Made by a program: the position numbers and the translations under genes | Notes under the pieces: generated by a model | Database searches by the model: none | Seen by the model: only the letters and a program-made list of their open reading frames with translations | Told to the model about the DNA's origin: nothing | Assembly: GCA_014155875.1 (NCBI GenBank) | Contig: JACEFZ010021756.1 | Span: forward strand, 1-64,000 | From: Cepaea nemoralis | Taxonomy: Eukaryota; Mollusca; Gastropoda; Stylommatophora; Helicidae | Reading direction: 5' to 3' | Length of the DNA stretch: 64,000 bases | Shown here: positions 32,298 to 42,752 of the stretch, one piece after another | Layout of the letters: each line of letters opens with the position of its first letter | How positions within the stretch are numbered: position 1 is the first letter of the stretch

Positions 32298-32440
32298 GAG
32301 GAGCGGCTGGCCGAGTGGCTACAATCAGGGATTCTCCTTCGGAAGTCCCGGGTTCGAATACTCGGTAAGGTGTGGATGTTTTTCTGTCGGGGAAAAAAAA
32401 AAAGACAACTCTAACCTGCACAGTTCACGGCGACTGCACG
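32298..32440 (+). mobile_element. SINE-N: tRNA-like head, single copy in window
   Basis: GGCTGGCCGAGTGGCTACAA (A box) and CCCGGGTTCGAATACTC (B box) with a long variable-arm region look like a Ser/Leu-type tRNA head. A poly-A-like stretch at about 32392-32403 and CAACTCTAACCTGCAC follow. The acceptor stem does not pair convincingly, so it is called a SINE head rather than a tRNA gene. Confidence 0.55.
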
Positions 32441-32734
32441 AGCCAGGCGGCCTTAATTCCTCAGGCTCAAGACCCCCCCTTGCCATAGACCGCAAGGTAA
32501 TATATAAGCAGTAAATGACAGATTGACAGTTTTGACAGTTGTTTTGAGATAGTGAACCGATTTGCCTTCCTCGGTACTTCAGAGTTTAAATCACTTTCGT
32601 GGCTAGATCATTTCGCGACACTATGGAGCCAGACTGACAGTTTCATAAGTCATAAACTTTCGGTCAGGTAAAGAAGCCAGCAGGATACTGACCACATCAT
32701 CTGTACTACAGTTTGGAGCTGGCACACACAATAC

Positions 32735-32830
32735 TCGCCTGTGTGATACCAGGAGCCAATAGAAGCAAAGAATAATAACCCTGTAACATACCATACATGT
32801 CGTAAGGCACGGCTAATAAGGATTGGCTTG
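32735..32830 (+). repeat. Dispersed repeat G, copy 2
   Basis: GCAAAGAATAATAACCCTGT, CATACCATACATGTCGTAAG and GGCTAATAAGGA parallel 6865-6960. A partial SINE-F block (AGGATACTGACCACATCATC) precedes it at 32655-32720. Confidence 0.55.
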
Positions 32831-32961
32831 AGACTGGCTATCTTATGCGTACGAAATGTTATCTATACACATCCAACCAAGCATGTACAAGTCTGCAAAG
32901 AACATGACAGGAGTTGGGTAAAGGTATATGCTCGACTGGGAGATGAAAGGCAAATGAAGAC

Positions 32962-33312
32962 GAAGAAGAAGAAGAAGAAGAAGAAGAAGAAGAAGAAGAA
33001 GAAGAAGAAGAAGAAGAAGAAGAAGAAGAAGAAGAAGAAGAAGAAGAAGAAGAAGAAGAAGAAGAAGAAGAAGAAGAAGAAGAAGAAGAAGAAGAAGAAG
33101 AAGAAGAAGAAGAAGAAGAAGAAGAAGAAGAAGAAGAAGAAGAAGAAGAAGAAGAAGAAGAAGAAGAAGAAGAAGAAGAAGAAGAAGAAGAAGAAGAAGA
33201 AGAAGAAGCAGCAGCAGCAGCAGAAAAAGAAGAAGAAAAAGAAGAAGAAGAAGAAGAAGAAGAAGAAGAAGAAGAAGAAGAAGAAGAAGAAGAAGAAGAA
33301 GAAGAAGAAGAA
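32962..33312 (+). repeat. GAA triplet array, 351 bp
   Basis: Near-perfect GAA units with a five-unit GCA interruption at about 33207-33223 and a few AAA variants. The poly-lysine 177-codon frame is a repeat translation. It may be the amplified tail of a retroposon (GAA is the tail of SINE-B and of the LINE at 54423), but no LINE motif is clear upstream. Confidence 0.97.
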
Positions 33313-33394
33313 ATATGCGTCGTTTACTTACTTACTTTACTTACTAGGTGCCACTTTATAAAACAATAGAGCACAATGGCCGAGGTCGCTTCTC

Positions 33395-33910
33395 TTGCTC
33401 ACCCCTATCAACGCATCTGATTTCAGTGTCACACTATGTTTACCATAATTATCATCATGTGGCTTGTCAACTGGCACAGGCATTCATACGTCGCCACAGA
33501 TGTCCGTCATCGTTGTTCTGGATCAACTGATGGTATTCCTTAATGCCTCCGACACAACCCATCCAGCATAATTTACCTCGGGCTTCCCCTCCCTATTATA
33601 TCTCTGATCTTTAAAGTCGCCTCAATTATTCCATAGCCTCTTTTCTCATTACTGAACCAAAGAACATTATTTGTCTCTTACTTTTATTCGTATGTAATGT
33701 TCTACTTTCATTTGCCCCTTGCAAGCAATCGTTGCTAGTTACTCTTGCAGTCCAAAGTATACTCAAATTACATCTCAGAACCACTGCCATACATAAATAA
33801 TAGCGTCTTATTGCATAAATTACTTTTCATTCCTTTCCTGAAGTGCAGCTTTTGCTTGTCAAATTCTGCTTTTAATCTCCGTCACGCATCTTCTATCTGA
33901 TGTTAAAATT
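33395..33910 (-). mobile_element. Degenerate LINE 3' end
   Basis: Minus strand gives KSKRQIMFFGSVMRKEAME, then HLWRRMNACAS near the end. Its DNA aligns with 55735-56110 (CTGTCAACTGGCTTAGGCGT versus TTGTCAACTGGCACAGGCAT). Heavily stopped. Confidence 0.75.
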
Positions 33911-34150
33911 ACCCCTAGGTGTTAGAATTTATTAACTTATTAAGCATTTTTACCACACAGCCTATACACGAACGTCTGTTGCAACATGAAACTCAAATCA
34001 GTGACTATATGCGGCCACGACTGATGGTACTGGGAATTCATTTTGCCACTAGCAGGAAGAATCGTGATAGAGGATGGAGTAGAGGCATGCATAACCAGCT
34101 GGTCACCAGATCAAAGTTTCCATACTATTCGAGGGAGACCTCAGACTCAG

Positions 34151-34154
<4 letters not shown>

Positions 34155-34235
<81 letters not shown>

Positions 34236-34283
34236 CTCTCTCTTTCTCTCTCTCTCTCTCACACACACACATACACTTGCGCA

Positions 34284-34377
<94 letters not shown>

Positions 34378-34425
34378 TGCGCGCTAACCCTCTCACTTTT
34401 TTTTCTCTCTCTCTAACTCTCGATC
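34155..34425. repeat. CT repeats with a CA interruption
   Basis: CT units at 34155-34260 and 34286-34373, separated by ACACACAC-type sequence, then degenerate CT. Ser/Leu frames are repeat translations. Confidence 0.97.
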
Positions 34426-34524
34426 TCGCCCCAGACAGTTATTGCCTTAACGTTATCATTATCCCAGACAGTTTTTACCTTAATACACTATTTCAGAATT
34501 ACTGCAATATTTCCAGTACCAAAC

Positions 34525-34835
34525 AGTTGTACCGCAGTAGCGTAAGGTCTAGACGCTCGGCTGCTGGGCCGGTGGCCGCCCGTTCGATCCGTATCGGAAC
34601 GGATTTGAATTTTATTTTAATTTTCCTGGGCTTCCGGATCCTGTACGGGTTCTCAATCTGTTCACCCGCCCTCTCCCCTGCCCTGGTTCAACAGGCTCTC
34701 GACCACCTCTTGGGAAGTAAAGGGGGTGAGATAATGACCGCATCACCCACCGAATTCTAATTGGTCCATACAAATATAGGTCCAGCACCATATGCCCAAT
34801 GCGCCTTAAGGAATGTAAAAGGGTCTTTTACTTTA
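34525..34835 (+). mobile_element. SINE-F copy 5, full-length
   Basis: Head TAGCGTAAGGTCTAGACG (A box) and CCCGTTCGATCCGTATCGG (B box), then AAGTAAAGGGGGTGAGATAA, CGCATCACCCACCGAATTCT, AATTGGTCCATACAAATATA and GCGCCTTAAGGAATGTAAAA. A sense copy with all blocks in order. Confidence 0.83.
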
Positions 34836-35784
34836 CTTTTCACCATTAACGCTATGATACTGACCAGCCCAGTGCATTCACTAGCATTACCAACTACTAT
34901 AGTCTGTTTACTTTTGTCTGCCCCAATATAAAATTCCATATCTTTGTAACCAACTGAGGGAAAGTGATGAGATTTAGCATATAACCTTATCATTATGTCC
35001 ACCCTAAAAAAACAAAAAACAATAACAACAAAAAGTGTGTTCTGGAGATTGTACAGCAGATTTCAAAGTTTGTTTATATGCGGTATATAATTTACGGGAC
35101 AGAGATGAAGTGCGTGTTATTAATGTATTACGTCTGCACACGGAAACATTAGTGTTGAATAGTTTATTTTCTTGTGGGACATGGGATTGGCCTTATGGCA
35201 AGAGCCTCGTGTAGAGCCTTGTGTCGTCATCCGAACTGGCGGGGCATTACTGTAAAACAAGTTTGTTAGCGAGAAATCACTAGTTTTTCATCAAAACATC
35301 AAATAAATGTCGCCGCTTTCCATGATTTCAATTGCTTTTGAACCTATCACAGACATATTCCTTAGGTGGGGGTAAATATAAGACGGCAGGAAAATTTTCA
35401 TAACGATGCAACAGACAGTTTTCAAAATAATTGATCGTGAATGAAGGCATTCATTTTCGGACAGACTATAGTTATAGTATCACGTGTAAGACTATGCTTG
35501 ATTTAAAAGCGAGCGAACTAGGAAAAAAACAAAACTTATACTCTTGCTACGAGTTAGGAAGCGAGATCAATCAATCAATCATGTGCCATGCCGGAATATA
35601 ACTAATAATCTCATTCCATAATTATTTTACCCAGCATTCGTTGTTCGTGCCGTAAAGAGATTGTGCTTGGGCATAAGGCACATGGTTCTAGATCTCTGTT
35701 TATAAACCCTCGGCACTCGGTTGGTGATGTCGTCTGTATCACCCCGACCGCGTTTATTTCCCAACACATTTGCAGGTACCTATT
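34836..35784. other. Unassigned; SINE-F fragment at the right edge
   Basis: 35695-35784 holds an antisense SINE-F fragment (CCCTCGGCACTCGGTTGGTG, CACCCCGACCGCGTTTATTT). The remainder has no supported gene. Confidence 0.5.
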
Positions 35785-36025
35785 TCAAGTTCCGTGGCGA
35801 AGGCTTTACGGGCGTGGTTCGTGATCCCGCATACCCGCGTTCGAAACGCAACTGCGTGCGATTTGGCAGCAGACCGCGCTGCACTGGTTTTTTAAACGAA
35901 ATGTTATGGGTGCTGGTCGTTCAGAAAACATTGGCAAACTACAGAACGTAAACTTGCCAAGACATCAACAGCAGCAAAAGATGCTAGTGTTGACTGCAAA
36001 GGTCCTGTAAAAGATATGCAACTAG
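35785..36025 (+). mobile_element. SINE-C copy 8
   Basis: Head TCCGTGGCGAAGGCTTTACG (A-box side) and CCGCGTTCGAAACGC (B box). Tail GCTGGTCGTTCAGAAAACAT, GGCAAACTACAGAACGTAAA, GCTAGTGTTGACTGCAAAGG and GATATGCAACTAGC. The clearest full-length C copy. Confidence 0.9.
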
Positions 36026-36039
36026 CTCTCAGGCTAGGT

Positions 36040-36150
36040 CGACCAGCGAACCCATGGTTGGTTAATACAAATGTGAACCAGCCCCGATGCTGATAAGACC
36101 CATGGGGCGACAGGCTAGCGTCTTGCCACTGCGCTATCGATGCTCCCCAA
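36040..36150 (-). mobile_element. tRNA-like SINE fragment
   Basis: Minus strand begins GGAGCATCGATAGCGCAGTG, with an A-box-like TAGCGCAGTGGCAAGACG and a GGGGCTGGTTCAC block. No clear SINE body follows. Confidence 0.4.
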
Positions 36151-37664
36151 TAACCTTAAAGGTTACAACGAAATGCTGCCACCAGCAATGGGAATTGTGC
36201 CTAGGCCATGATGTTGGTAAGCAACAGCGCTAATCATAAAACCAACTGGGCTCAGGGACGAAATAAATGACGAATGGATGTGCATATCGGTCAATTTTCA
36301 AACACAAAAATAGTCAAAGATGGTGGTGCATATCAATCGGAACTTGTACAACAATCAACTGTGTGACAGACCGATCTCCCAGAAAACTCAACCCCCTTGT
36401 GCGCGAGAGAGAAAATGATACACGAATATACAGCATCTTTCCCCCAAACGATAAATCAGCGCAATGCGAGGCAAGGAATCCCCAGAGACACCGTTTGAGA
36501 GGGGGCTGGTCTAGTCACTGCACTCCATTCACAAGACGACGGCTGAAGCGAAACCAACCGCACCGCGGGAAGGATCTGTTAAAAGTACCGACTTCTGCTG
36601 TCCTGTTCTAGTCTGCTGCAGGTCTGTTGTGATACCTGTGTTGACTTGGCTGTTCCTGCTGTTGTTGGGGGAAACTTCGTCGAAGTTAACTAGAATATTC
36701 AGTTAAATTATACCCGTTTTCAGCATCGGTCTGCTGTGTAGTTAAGTTTTATAATAGACATTCAGAAGTGTTAAGTATTGTGTGTTGGGGACCGTGTGTG
36801 TAGGACGTGTGCCATGTATCAATTATTGATTTTGATATAGGCTTGTCGTCTGGGACAGATAACTTTACTTACCGTTAACTTGGGACTTTTTAGCTGTTAT
36901 CCACGAGTGTTATTTGTATACTTTTCATACACTGTTGAGGGCAGAGTATTATCTCACTATACTTTTATGGCAGTGTGATAAAGTGATGGATTAAATCAAC
37001 CACAATGTGATGCCCACCTTCTCGAAGGATTCATGGACTCGTGTGTTGCTCACGAGAAGGATTGGTGACCTGGTGTCCGACTACCCCGATGGGTTATGCA
37101 AGTGACATACCTGAGTTTATTGCAGGCGAGGGATATTGAGTGGGGACATGTTCACATGGATAACGGATGGCCTTAATTACTGGATGAACAGGTAAGAATA
37201 TTCATTCTGAAATCTGTATTCAAGTTATTACACACACTCGTTGTAACGTGGGTTTTACTAAAGAGAAACCGAATTGATCGATTCTCACTCGGGACATGAC
37301 CAAAGAGTAAAAATCACCACCTCATGACTAAACACTGTTTTAACACTGTTCACTGTTTGTTACTGTTTAAAACAGTAAACATTTAAGACATTATCTCTCC
37401 TCCCTGACTAACCATTCAAATGACAACATTTGTGTCACTGTTGATGTAAGCTAGGATAATTTAGACAAGAGAGATAAGGGTCGCAAACCCTGGAAGATAA
37501 AAGATCAGACTTTCTGGCAAAACAAAACAAAAATAAAAGGTTGAAAGAACACACTTCATTTGATCTGTAAGTTCGTTGTCGTGGACCTGCGACCACTAGC
37601 ATCTGCACTGTCATGATTACTTTCAGTGATTTATCACATAATTAAACTCACTTCAGCTGGCTCG
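36151..37664. other. Unassigned; possible LTR-like segment
   Basis: No gene supported. At about 37064 ATTGGTGACCTGGTGTCC resembles a retroviral-type primer-binding site, but no paired long terminal repeat or pol domain is present, so no LTR element is called. Confidence 0.35.
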
Positions 37665-37830
37665 TTATTGTAACGGTTAGAGTGTAACGATGCCATTGGC
37701 ATGAGTGCTGTCGGATAAGTGTTTGATGCCAAATCTCACTGTGGGAGAAACACTGGCCCTCTATTCCTCCGTGTATAAATGCTTACAAAATGTCACTGTC
37801 CTAACACCCCACATACCCACCTCAGGTTCA
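37665..37830 (+). mobile_element. Dispersed repeat J, copy 2 (SINE-like)
   Basis: Head-like TTATTGTAACGGTTAGAGTG, then GGGAGAAACACTGGCCCTCT and GCTTACAAAATGTCACTGTC, matching 8165-8290 and 49290-49410. Confidence 0.5.
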
Positions 37831-37844
37831 TGGTACGTGAATGT

Positions 37845-37870
37845 TTGTTGTTGTTGTTGTTGTTGTGTTG

Positions 37871-37912
<42 letters not shown>
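37845..37912. repeat. GTT triplet repeat
   Basis: About 22 TTG units with one GTGTT break. Confidence 0.97.
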
Positions 37913-38094
37913 AAATTCACGTTTGAATTACTTAATTTCTTGAAGTCCCAGAAGATTCCACAGGAGACGGTCTGATGGGAACAATAATCATCAAGGACAA
38001 ACAAGCACTTTAGAATTCCTTTCAAAGTCAGCATAAACTAAAACTATATATTGTCAGTAAAGACCATAAAGTACAGGAATAATGTCCACATCAT

Positions 38095-38280
38095 GAGGCG
38101 CAATTGGTATGTGCTGCTTGCTATTTTCATAGACCAATTGGCACTCGATGGGCAGTGTGTTCAGTATCACATTATCACACCGACCGCTTTTACTTTCCTG
38201 AATATTTCCTGATACCCATTTTAAACTGCCTCAACCCAGCAGGTAAGGGTGCTAGTCCCTGCGCTACCGCGATTTCCCAC
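38095..38280 (-). mobile_element. SINE-F copy 7
   Basis: Antisense blocks CAATTGGCACTCGATGGGCA, ACACCGACCGCTTTTACTTT and CTGATACCCATTTTAAACTG, then a tRNA-like head remnant at 38240-38275. Confidence 0.7.
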
Positions 38281-38294
38281 ACATATACTGTGTC

Positions 38295-38420
38295 GTTCTT
38301 TCTATTATCTCTACCCCGTTCAACCTCGGGAGAGAAGTTAGGACCCGTCCCCGATTAATAATCCTGTGACCGAATCAGCCACATTTCAGATATTAATTTG
38401 AAAGGGATTGCCAATTGGAA
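38295..38420 (+). repeat. Dispersed repeat I, copy 2
   Basis: CTACCCCGTTCAACCTCG, GAGAAGTTAGGACCCG, GATTAATAATCC and ATTAATTTGAAAGGGATTG parallel 5135-5260. Confidence 0.55.
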
Positions 38421-38939
38421 GTAATCCTTATACTGTGACATTAAAGGACCCTATAATGCGCCTTCAAGCAAACATATAACCCGGTTCAATGTTAAAATAC
38501 CTGGCTATGTTTCTGTAGTATGTTTAGACCAAGAACAACACACTATGTGTTGCTGGATACATGCGGGCAATGTTCGACCAACCATGGTGTACATAGGGCA
38601 GAGATAGTTAAGTACATCACCTATGGTGTAAGTAATGAAAGTAGTGACGAAGTATTGTTATAGAATTAAATAAGAACATTTTGTGGTTGTTGTTTTTACC
38701 CCTTGCTAACTGTATGAAGATGTTCTAGATGTTAAATGTCTTAATGTAACACAAATGCAATTAGTGAGAACCTAAAATAATTATGTAATAAATAATAGTC
38801 ATAGTGTAAACATTATAATGTAGCATGATTGCTGATAATACGATAATAACGATGCCGACAACATATGAATAAAAGTAGATATTGCTTTAGCAAAATAGAA
38901 AGAGTTTCCGAAAACAAATAAAGCTATACGTTATATAAA
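38421..38939. other. Unassigned AT-rich DNA
   Basis: No gene or repeat recognised. Confidence 0.4.
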
Positions 38940-39062
38940 AAAAAAGGCAGAGGACAATTTTCCACGCCTTGATTCGTAGTGGATATATGGTGCTAAGCCT
39001 ATGATTTCATAGATCAATTAGCACTCGATGGACGATGTGGTCACTACTATGCCCATATTTAA
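38940..39062 (-). mobile_element. SINE-F fragment
   Basis: TATGGTGCTAAGCCTATGAT, CAATTAGCACTCGATGGACG and ATGTGGTCACTACTA match the antisense 3' half of F. The right side is lost at the TA repeat. Confidence 0.6.
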
Positions 39063-39069
39063 CAGTGAC

Positions 39070-39071
<2 letters not shown>

Positions 39072-39155
<84 letters not shown>
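39072..39155. repeat. TA dinucleotide repeat
   Basis: About 41 TA units abutting the left inverted repeat of the next element; TA is the Tc1/mariner target. Confidence 0.97.
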
Positions 39156-39157
<2 letters not shown>

Positions 39158-39641
39158 AGGTGTTTGCAAAGTCTCACTGCACTTTGTATGTAGAACAATT
39201 TTGAAAAATGAAGTACATGACGTCATCAAAAAATGTGCTCCGCAATCCATCATGAAGCAATATGTAGCGAATGGCTATCGTCTGCTGGAGTAATTCTTTA
39301 CACTCCAAACATGGTGGTGTTATCAACGGAAGAAAGTTCTTTTGTTTGTTTGTTGAACAAGTGTTTGGAAATGGTGGTCGATGCACATGGATGGTTGTTC
39401 TAAGATTTATAGCAAGATTTTCTGATAAACAACCTCCTCATCGCATTACATTTAGATATTTGTTAAATAAGTTATAATGAATACTTCATTCGTACTTTCC
39501 AGTTTCCCCAAAACAACGTTAGGCCACAGCAGTGACTATTGTACCTAATTTTATGGCTTTTTTAGCACATTTTTTATGGCAGCATGTACTTATTTATTTT
39601 TCACAATTGTTCTACATACAAAGTGTAGCAGGACGTTACAA
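39156..39641 (+). mobile_element. Tc1/mariner-like element remnant with TIRs
   Basis: About 485 bp. Inner inverted repeats read CACTTTGTATGTAGAACAAT at the left (39180-39199). The matching antisense copy is near 39605-39625, with weaker similarity to both outer ends. The plus-strand frame at about 39345-39475 reads RFIARFSDKQPPHRITFRYL, resembling the N-terminal helix-turn-helix (DUF4817-like) of some Tc-like transposases. No catalytic domain remains. Confidence 0.78.
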
Positions 39642-40206
39642 TCTTATATATAAAAGGCGATCTCCGTCTGTCTGTCTGTCTGTATGTCCCTATGTCCTTT
39701 ATGCGCTCGCGAACGGCCCATCCGATTGAGATGAAATTTTCTACACGTCTTCCTTTCATTCCAGCGCAGCCCACTGTCATATTTATTTAGTGTGAAATCG
39801 GCTGCTTACCCAATATAATTTCATTTTTCATTTTCATTATAATTTCATATATCTCAGGGGACTTAACTCTGTAAAAGTTATTTCAAGGGGCATAACTTTT
39901 CTGTATAACTTATAGTCATATTGTGGCATCGTTTTCAAAGATTTATAAACTCTTTGTCCATAGTTATGTACCGGCATATGAGTTATAATAAATAATGATA
40001 CAATCTGTAAGGCATTTTCAAAGTTTTCATAAAAATAATGCATAATGCATAACATTGTAACTCATCTTTTTTTGCTTAAAGAATGAATAAATAATAGTTA
40101 CCTTATCTCTATTAAGTTTGAAGATTTTATATTTCTTTACACTGTCGCCAACTCTAAGAAGACATGGAACAACTTCAGCCATTATTAAATCTACAGGCAT
40201 ATGCGT

Positions 40207-40376
40207 TATATTCCTCCTCCTCCTCCTCTCCCCTCCTCCACCTCCTACCCTCTTCCTCTTCTCCTCCCCCTCCTCCCTCTCCCTCCTCCATCCTCCTCTT
40301 CTCTCTTTCTCCTCCTCCTCCCTCCTCCACCTCCCTCTTCCTCCTCCCAGCTCCTACTCCTCCTTTTTCTTCTTCT
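40207..40376. repeat. CTC/CCT-rich low-complexity tract inside the Helitron
   Basis: Pyrimidine-rich triplets. Pro/Ser/Leu frames across it are repeat translations. Confidence 0.95.
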
Positions 40377-40517
40377 TTTGCTGCTGCTGCCGCTGCTCCA
40401 TTTACCCAAGTTAATTGTTGGGGAAGATGTAAAGATCTTTCAAGTGCTCTTTCTAATGCTTTTTGTAAGTTGGTCTTCGTTTATCTAAGGTTGTTCTAAC
40501 TGCAACCAATAAATGAT

Positions 40518-40551
<34 letters not shown>

Positions 40552-40770
40552 GTCGGGAACGGGAACTTATATGACTACTCATATGAATTAAATGAGATGC
40601 TCCCCATCAGGGGCTGGGCGAAGCCGGGCCGGATCAGACAGATAGACAGACAGATAGACAGACAGACAGACAGATAGATAGTCGGGAACGGGAACGTGAG
40701 CTTATATGACTACTTATATGAATTAAATGAGATGCTCCACACCAGGAGCTGGGCGATGCCGGGCCGGGTC

Positions 40771-40821
<51 letters not shown>

Positions 40822-40913
40822 TAGTCGGTAACGGGAACGGGAACTTATATGACTACTTATATGAATTAAATGAGATGCTCCCCACCAAGGACTGGGCGAA
40901 GCCGGGCCGGGTC

Positions 40914-40960
<47 letters not shown>

Positions 40961-41184
40961 TAGTCGGTAACGGGAACGGGAACTTATATGACTACTTATA
41001 TGAATTAAATGAGATGCTCCCCACCAAGGACTGGGCGATGCCGGGCCGGGTCAGACAGACACACAGACAGACAGACAGACAGACAGACAGTCGGTAACGG
41101 GAACGGGAACTTATATGACTACTTATATGAATTAAATGAGATGCTCCCCACCAAGGACTGGGCGAAGCCGGGCCGGGTCAGCTA

Positions 41185-41185
<1 letters not shown>
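40552..41185 (+). repeat. Five tandem copies of the Helitron 3' end
   Basis: Units start at 40552, 40681, 40824, 40963 and 41090. Each is about 90 bp (GTCGGTAACGGGAACGGGAA to GGCGAAGCCGGGCCGGGTCA) joined by variable ACAG runs, giving periods of 127-143 bp. Only the last copy carries the terminal GCTAGT. Confidence 0.95.

Positions 41186-41189
<4 letters not shown>

Positions 41190-41262
<73 letters not shown>
41190..41262. repeat. TA dinucleotide repeat
   Basis: About 36 TA units immediately after the Helitron 3' end. Confidence 0.97.
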
Positions 41263-41265
<3 letters not shown>

Positions 41266-41661
41266 CAGGTGTTCTTTTAATTGTAACAAGAAGACGGCAA
41301 CAGTTTAACGCCAACGGTTGCAACATATATTAGCTAATTCTTCATAAAATCCAGTTGCAGTGGGATCCTTAATGTGTGCAACGTACACACGGGACCATAT
41401 ATTATTCCACATATCCACCCCTAGTAACATTGTCCATCACGAAACCAGCTTCTACAAGTGCTTATTCTACACAGAAAAATTCCACTTACCGATAACTTAA
41501 TATATTTGGTTGGCTGGTTAATTTTACCAGTGTGACGGCGGATTTCCGACTACTGTTTGCAATTTTCAACCACAGACTAATCTTTAACAATCCCAGCCTG
41601 CACATGCCACCTCCTATGTTTGTTCAAACGCTTCCGTCCATTGATCGATTTGTCAAAACAT
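41263..41661. other. Unassigned
   Basis: No gene or repeat recognised between the TA repeat and the minisatellite. Confidence 0.4.
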
Positions 41662-42410
41662 ACTTATGAAAATAAACCTGTTTATCTCTTTGTGCCTGGA
41701 AACAGTCTGTCCAGAAATATAACATGTTTATCTATTTGAGCCTGGTGACAGTTTGTCCAGAAAAACATGTTTATCTAATTTAGTCTGGTCTGTCCAAAAA
41801 TACAACATACTTATATATTTTAGCCTGGTCTGTCCAGAAATACAACAGTTTATCTATGTGAGCCTGGTGACAGTCTGTCCATAAATAAATCTGTTTATCT
41901 TTGTGAACAAGGTGACAGTCTGTCCAGAAATAAAACTGCTTATCTATGTGAGCCTGGTGACAGTCTGTCCAAAATAAACCTGTTTATCTATGTGAGCCTG
42001 GTGACAGTCTGTCCAGAAATGAACCTGTTTATCTATGTGAGCCTGGTGACAGTCTGTCCAGAAATAAACCTGTTTATCTATGTGAGTCTGGTGAGTCTGT
42101 CCAGAAATAAACCTGTTTATCTATGTGAGCCTGGTGACAGTCTGTCCAGAAATAAACCTGTTTATCTATGTGAGTCTGGTGAGTCTGTCCAGAAATAAAC
42201 CTGTTTATCTATGTGAGTCTGGTGACAGTCTGTGCAGATATAAACCTGTTTATCTATGTGAGTCTGGTGACAGTCTGTGCAGAAATAAACCTGTTTATCT
42301 ATATGAGCCTGGTGACAGTCTGTCCAGAAATAAAACGGTTTATCTATTTGAGCCTGGTGACAGTGTGTCCAGAAATAAACTGGTTATCTCTTTGACAGTC
42401 TGTAAAGATA
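41662..42410. repeat. ~45-bp minisatellite, about 17 copies
   Basis: Unit contains GTGACAGTCTGTCCAGAAAT, AAACCTGTTTATCTATGTGA and GCCTG. Central units (41950-42360) are most alike; edges are diverged. Units of 45 bp keep frames open (SLVTVCPEINLFIYV-type repeats), while some shorter units shift frame. Not a gene. Confidence 0.97.
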
Positions 42411-42609
42411 TATTTCTGTACTATTCCTGATTTTGTCGTTACCTCCACCCGGCACCAGAGACCCCGACCTGGCTCCTTGTTTGCACAGTTGGCACTTAGC
42501 TATTCTTACTGATGACGTCACGAAACGAAGCTTTCTAGAGTGCTTCCAATTATTGTTGATGTATCTGTCACCTGATTGTGACAGTGGAATACATTGTTTG
42601 TAAATATAT

Positions 42610-42738
42610 CTTCTTTTTCTGCTGCGTTCATCCGGTGTGTTTTTTTTCTTCCCCAGGTGTAATTGCGTTGTGCCAAGTTTATATGCGCCCTTTGGCCGAC
42701 ACATCCGACTTCTGCGGGTGTTTGTTAACCTTCCCGGG
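42610..42738 (-). mobile_element. SINE-B copy 5 with perfect 14-bp TSD
   Basis: Antisense copy between perfect duplications GTTTGTAAATATAT at 42596-42609 and 42739-42752. The core retains ATTGCGTTGTGCC, TTGGCCGACACATCCGACTT and CTGCGGGTGTTTGTTAACCT; part of the middle is deleted. Confidence 0.93.
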
Positions 42739-42752
42739 GTTTGTAAATATAT

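Larger units (their letters stand above)
39642..41185 (+). mobile_element. Candidate non-autonomous Helitron
   Basis: Begins with TCTTATATATAAAAGGCGAT followed by GTCT units, and contains CGAACGGCCCATCCGATTGA and GATGAAATTTTC, typical of animal Helitron 5' ends. It ends GGGCGAAGCCGGGCCGGGTC then AGCTAG, i.e. CTAG, with a small GGCGAAGCC hairpin before it. It sits between A (39641) and T (41186), as Helitrons require. No Rep/helicase is encoded. The exact 5' end is uncertain because the neighbouring Tc-like right repeat may overlap it by a few bases. Confidence 0.78.

Noticed and set aside
32298..32370. Functional tRNA-Ser/Leu gene
   Set aside because: A and B boxes are present, but acceptor-stem pairing is poor and a SINE-like body follows.
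32828..33361. 177-codon lysine-rich frame
   Set aside because: Translation of the GAA microsatellite.
33919..34416. Ser/Leu-rich frames of 114-165 codons
   Set aside because: Translations of CT dinucleotide repeats.
36500..37200. Possible LTR with primer-binding-site-like TGGTGACC
   Set aside because: No second LTR, no polypurine tract and no gag or pol similarity nearby; a single short motif is not enough.
40823..41090. CRISPR-like array of repeats and spacers
   Set aside because: Long repeats (~90 bp) separated by ACAG microsatellite, ending at a Helitron terminus in a eukaryotic context.
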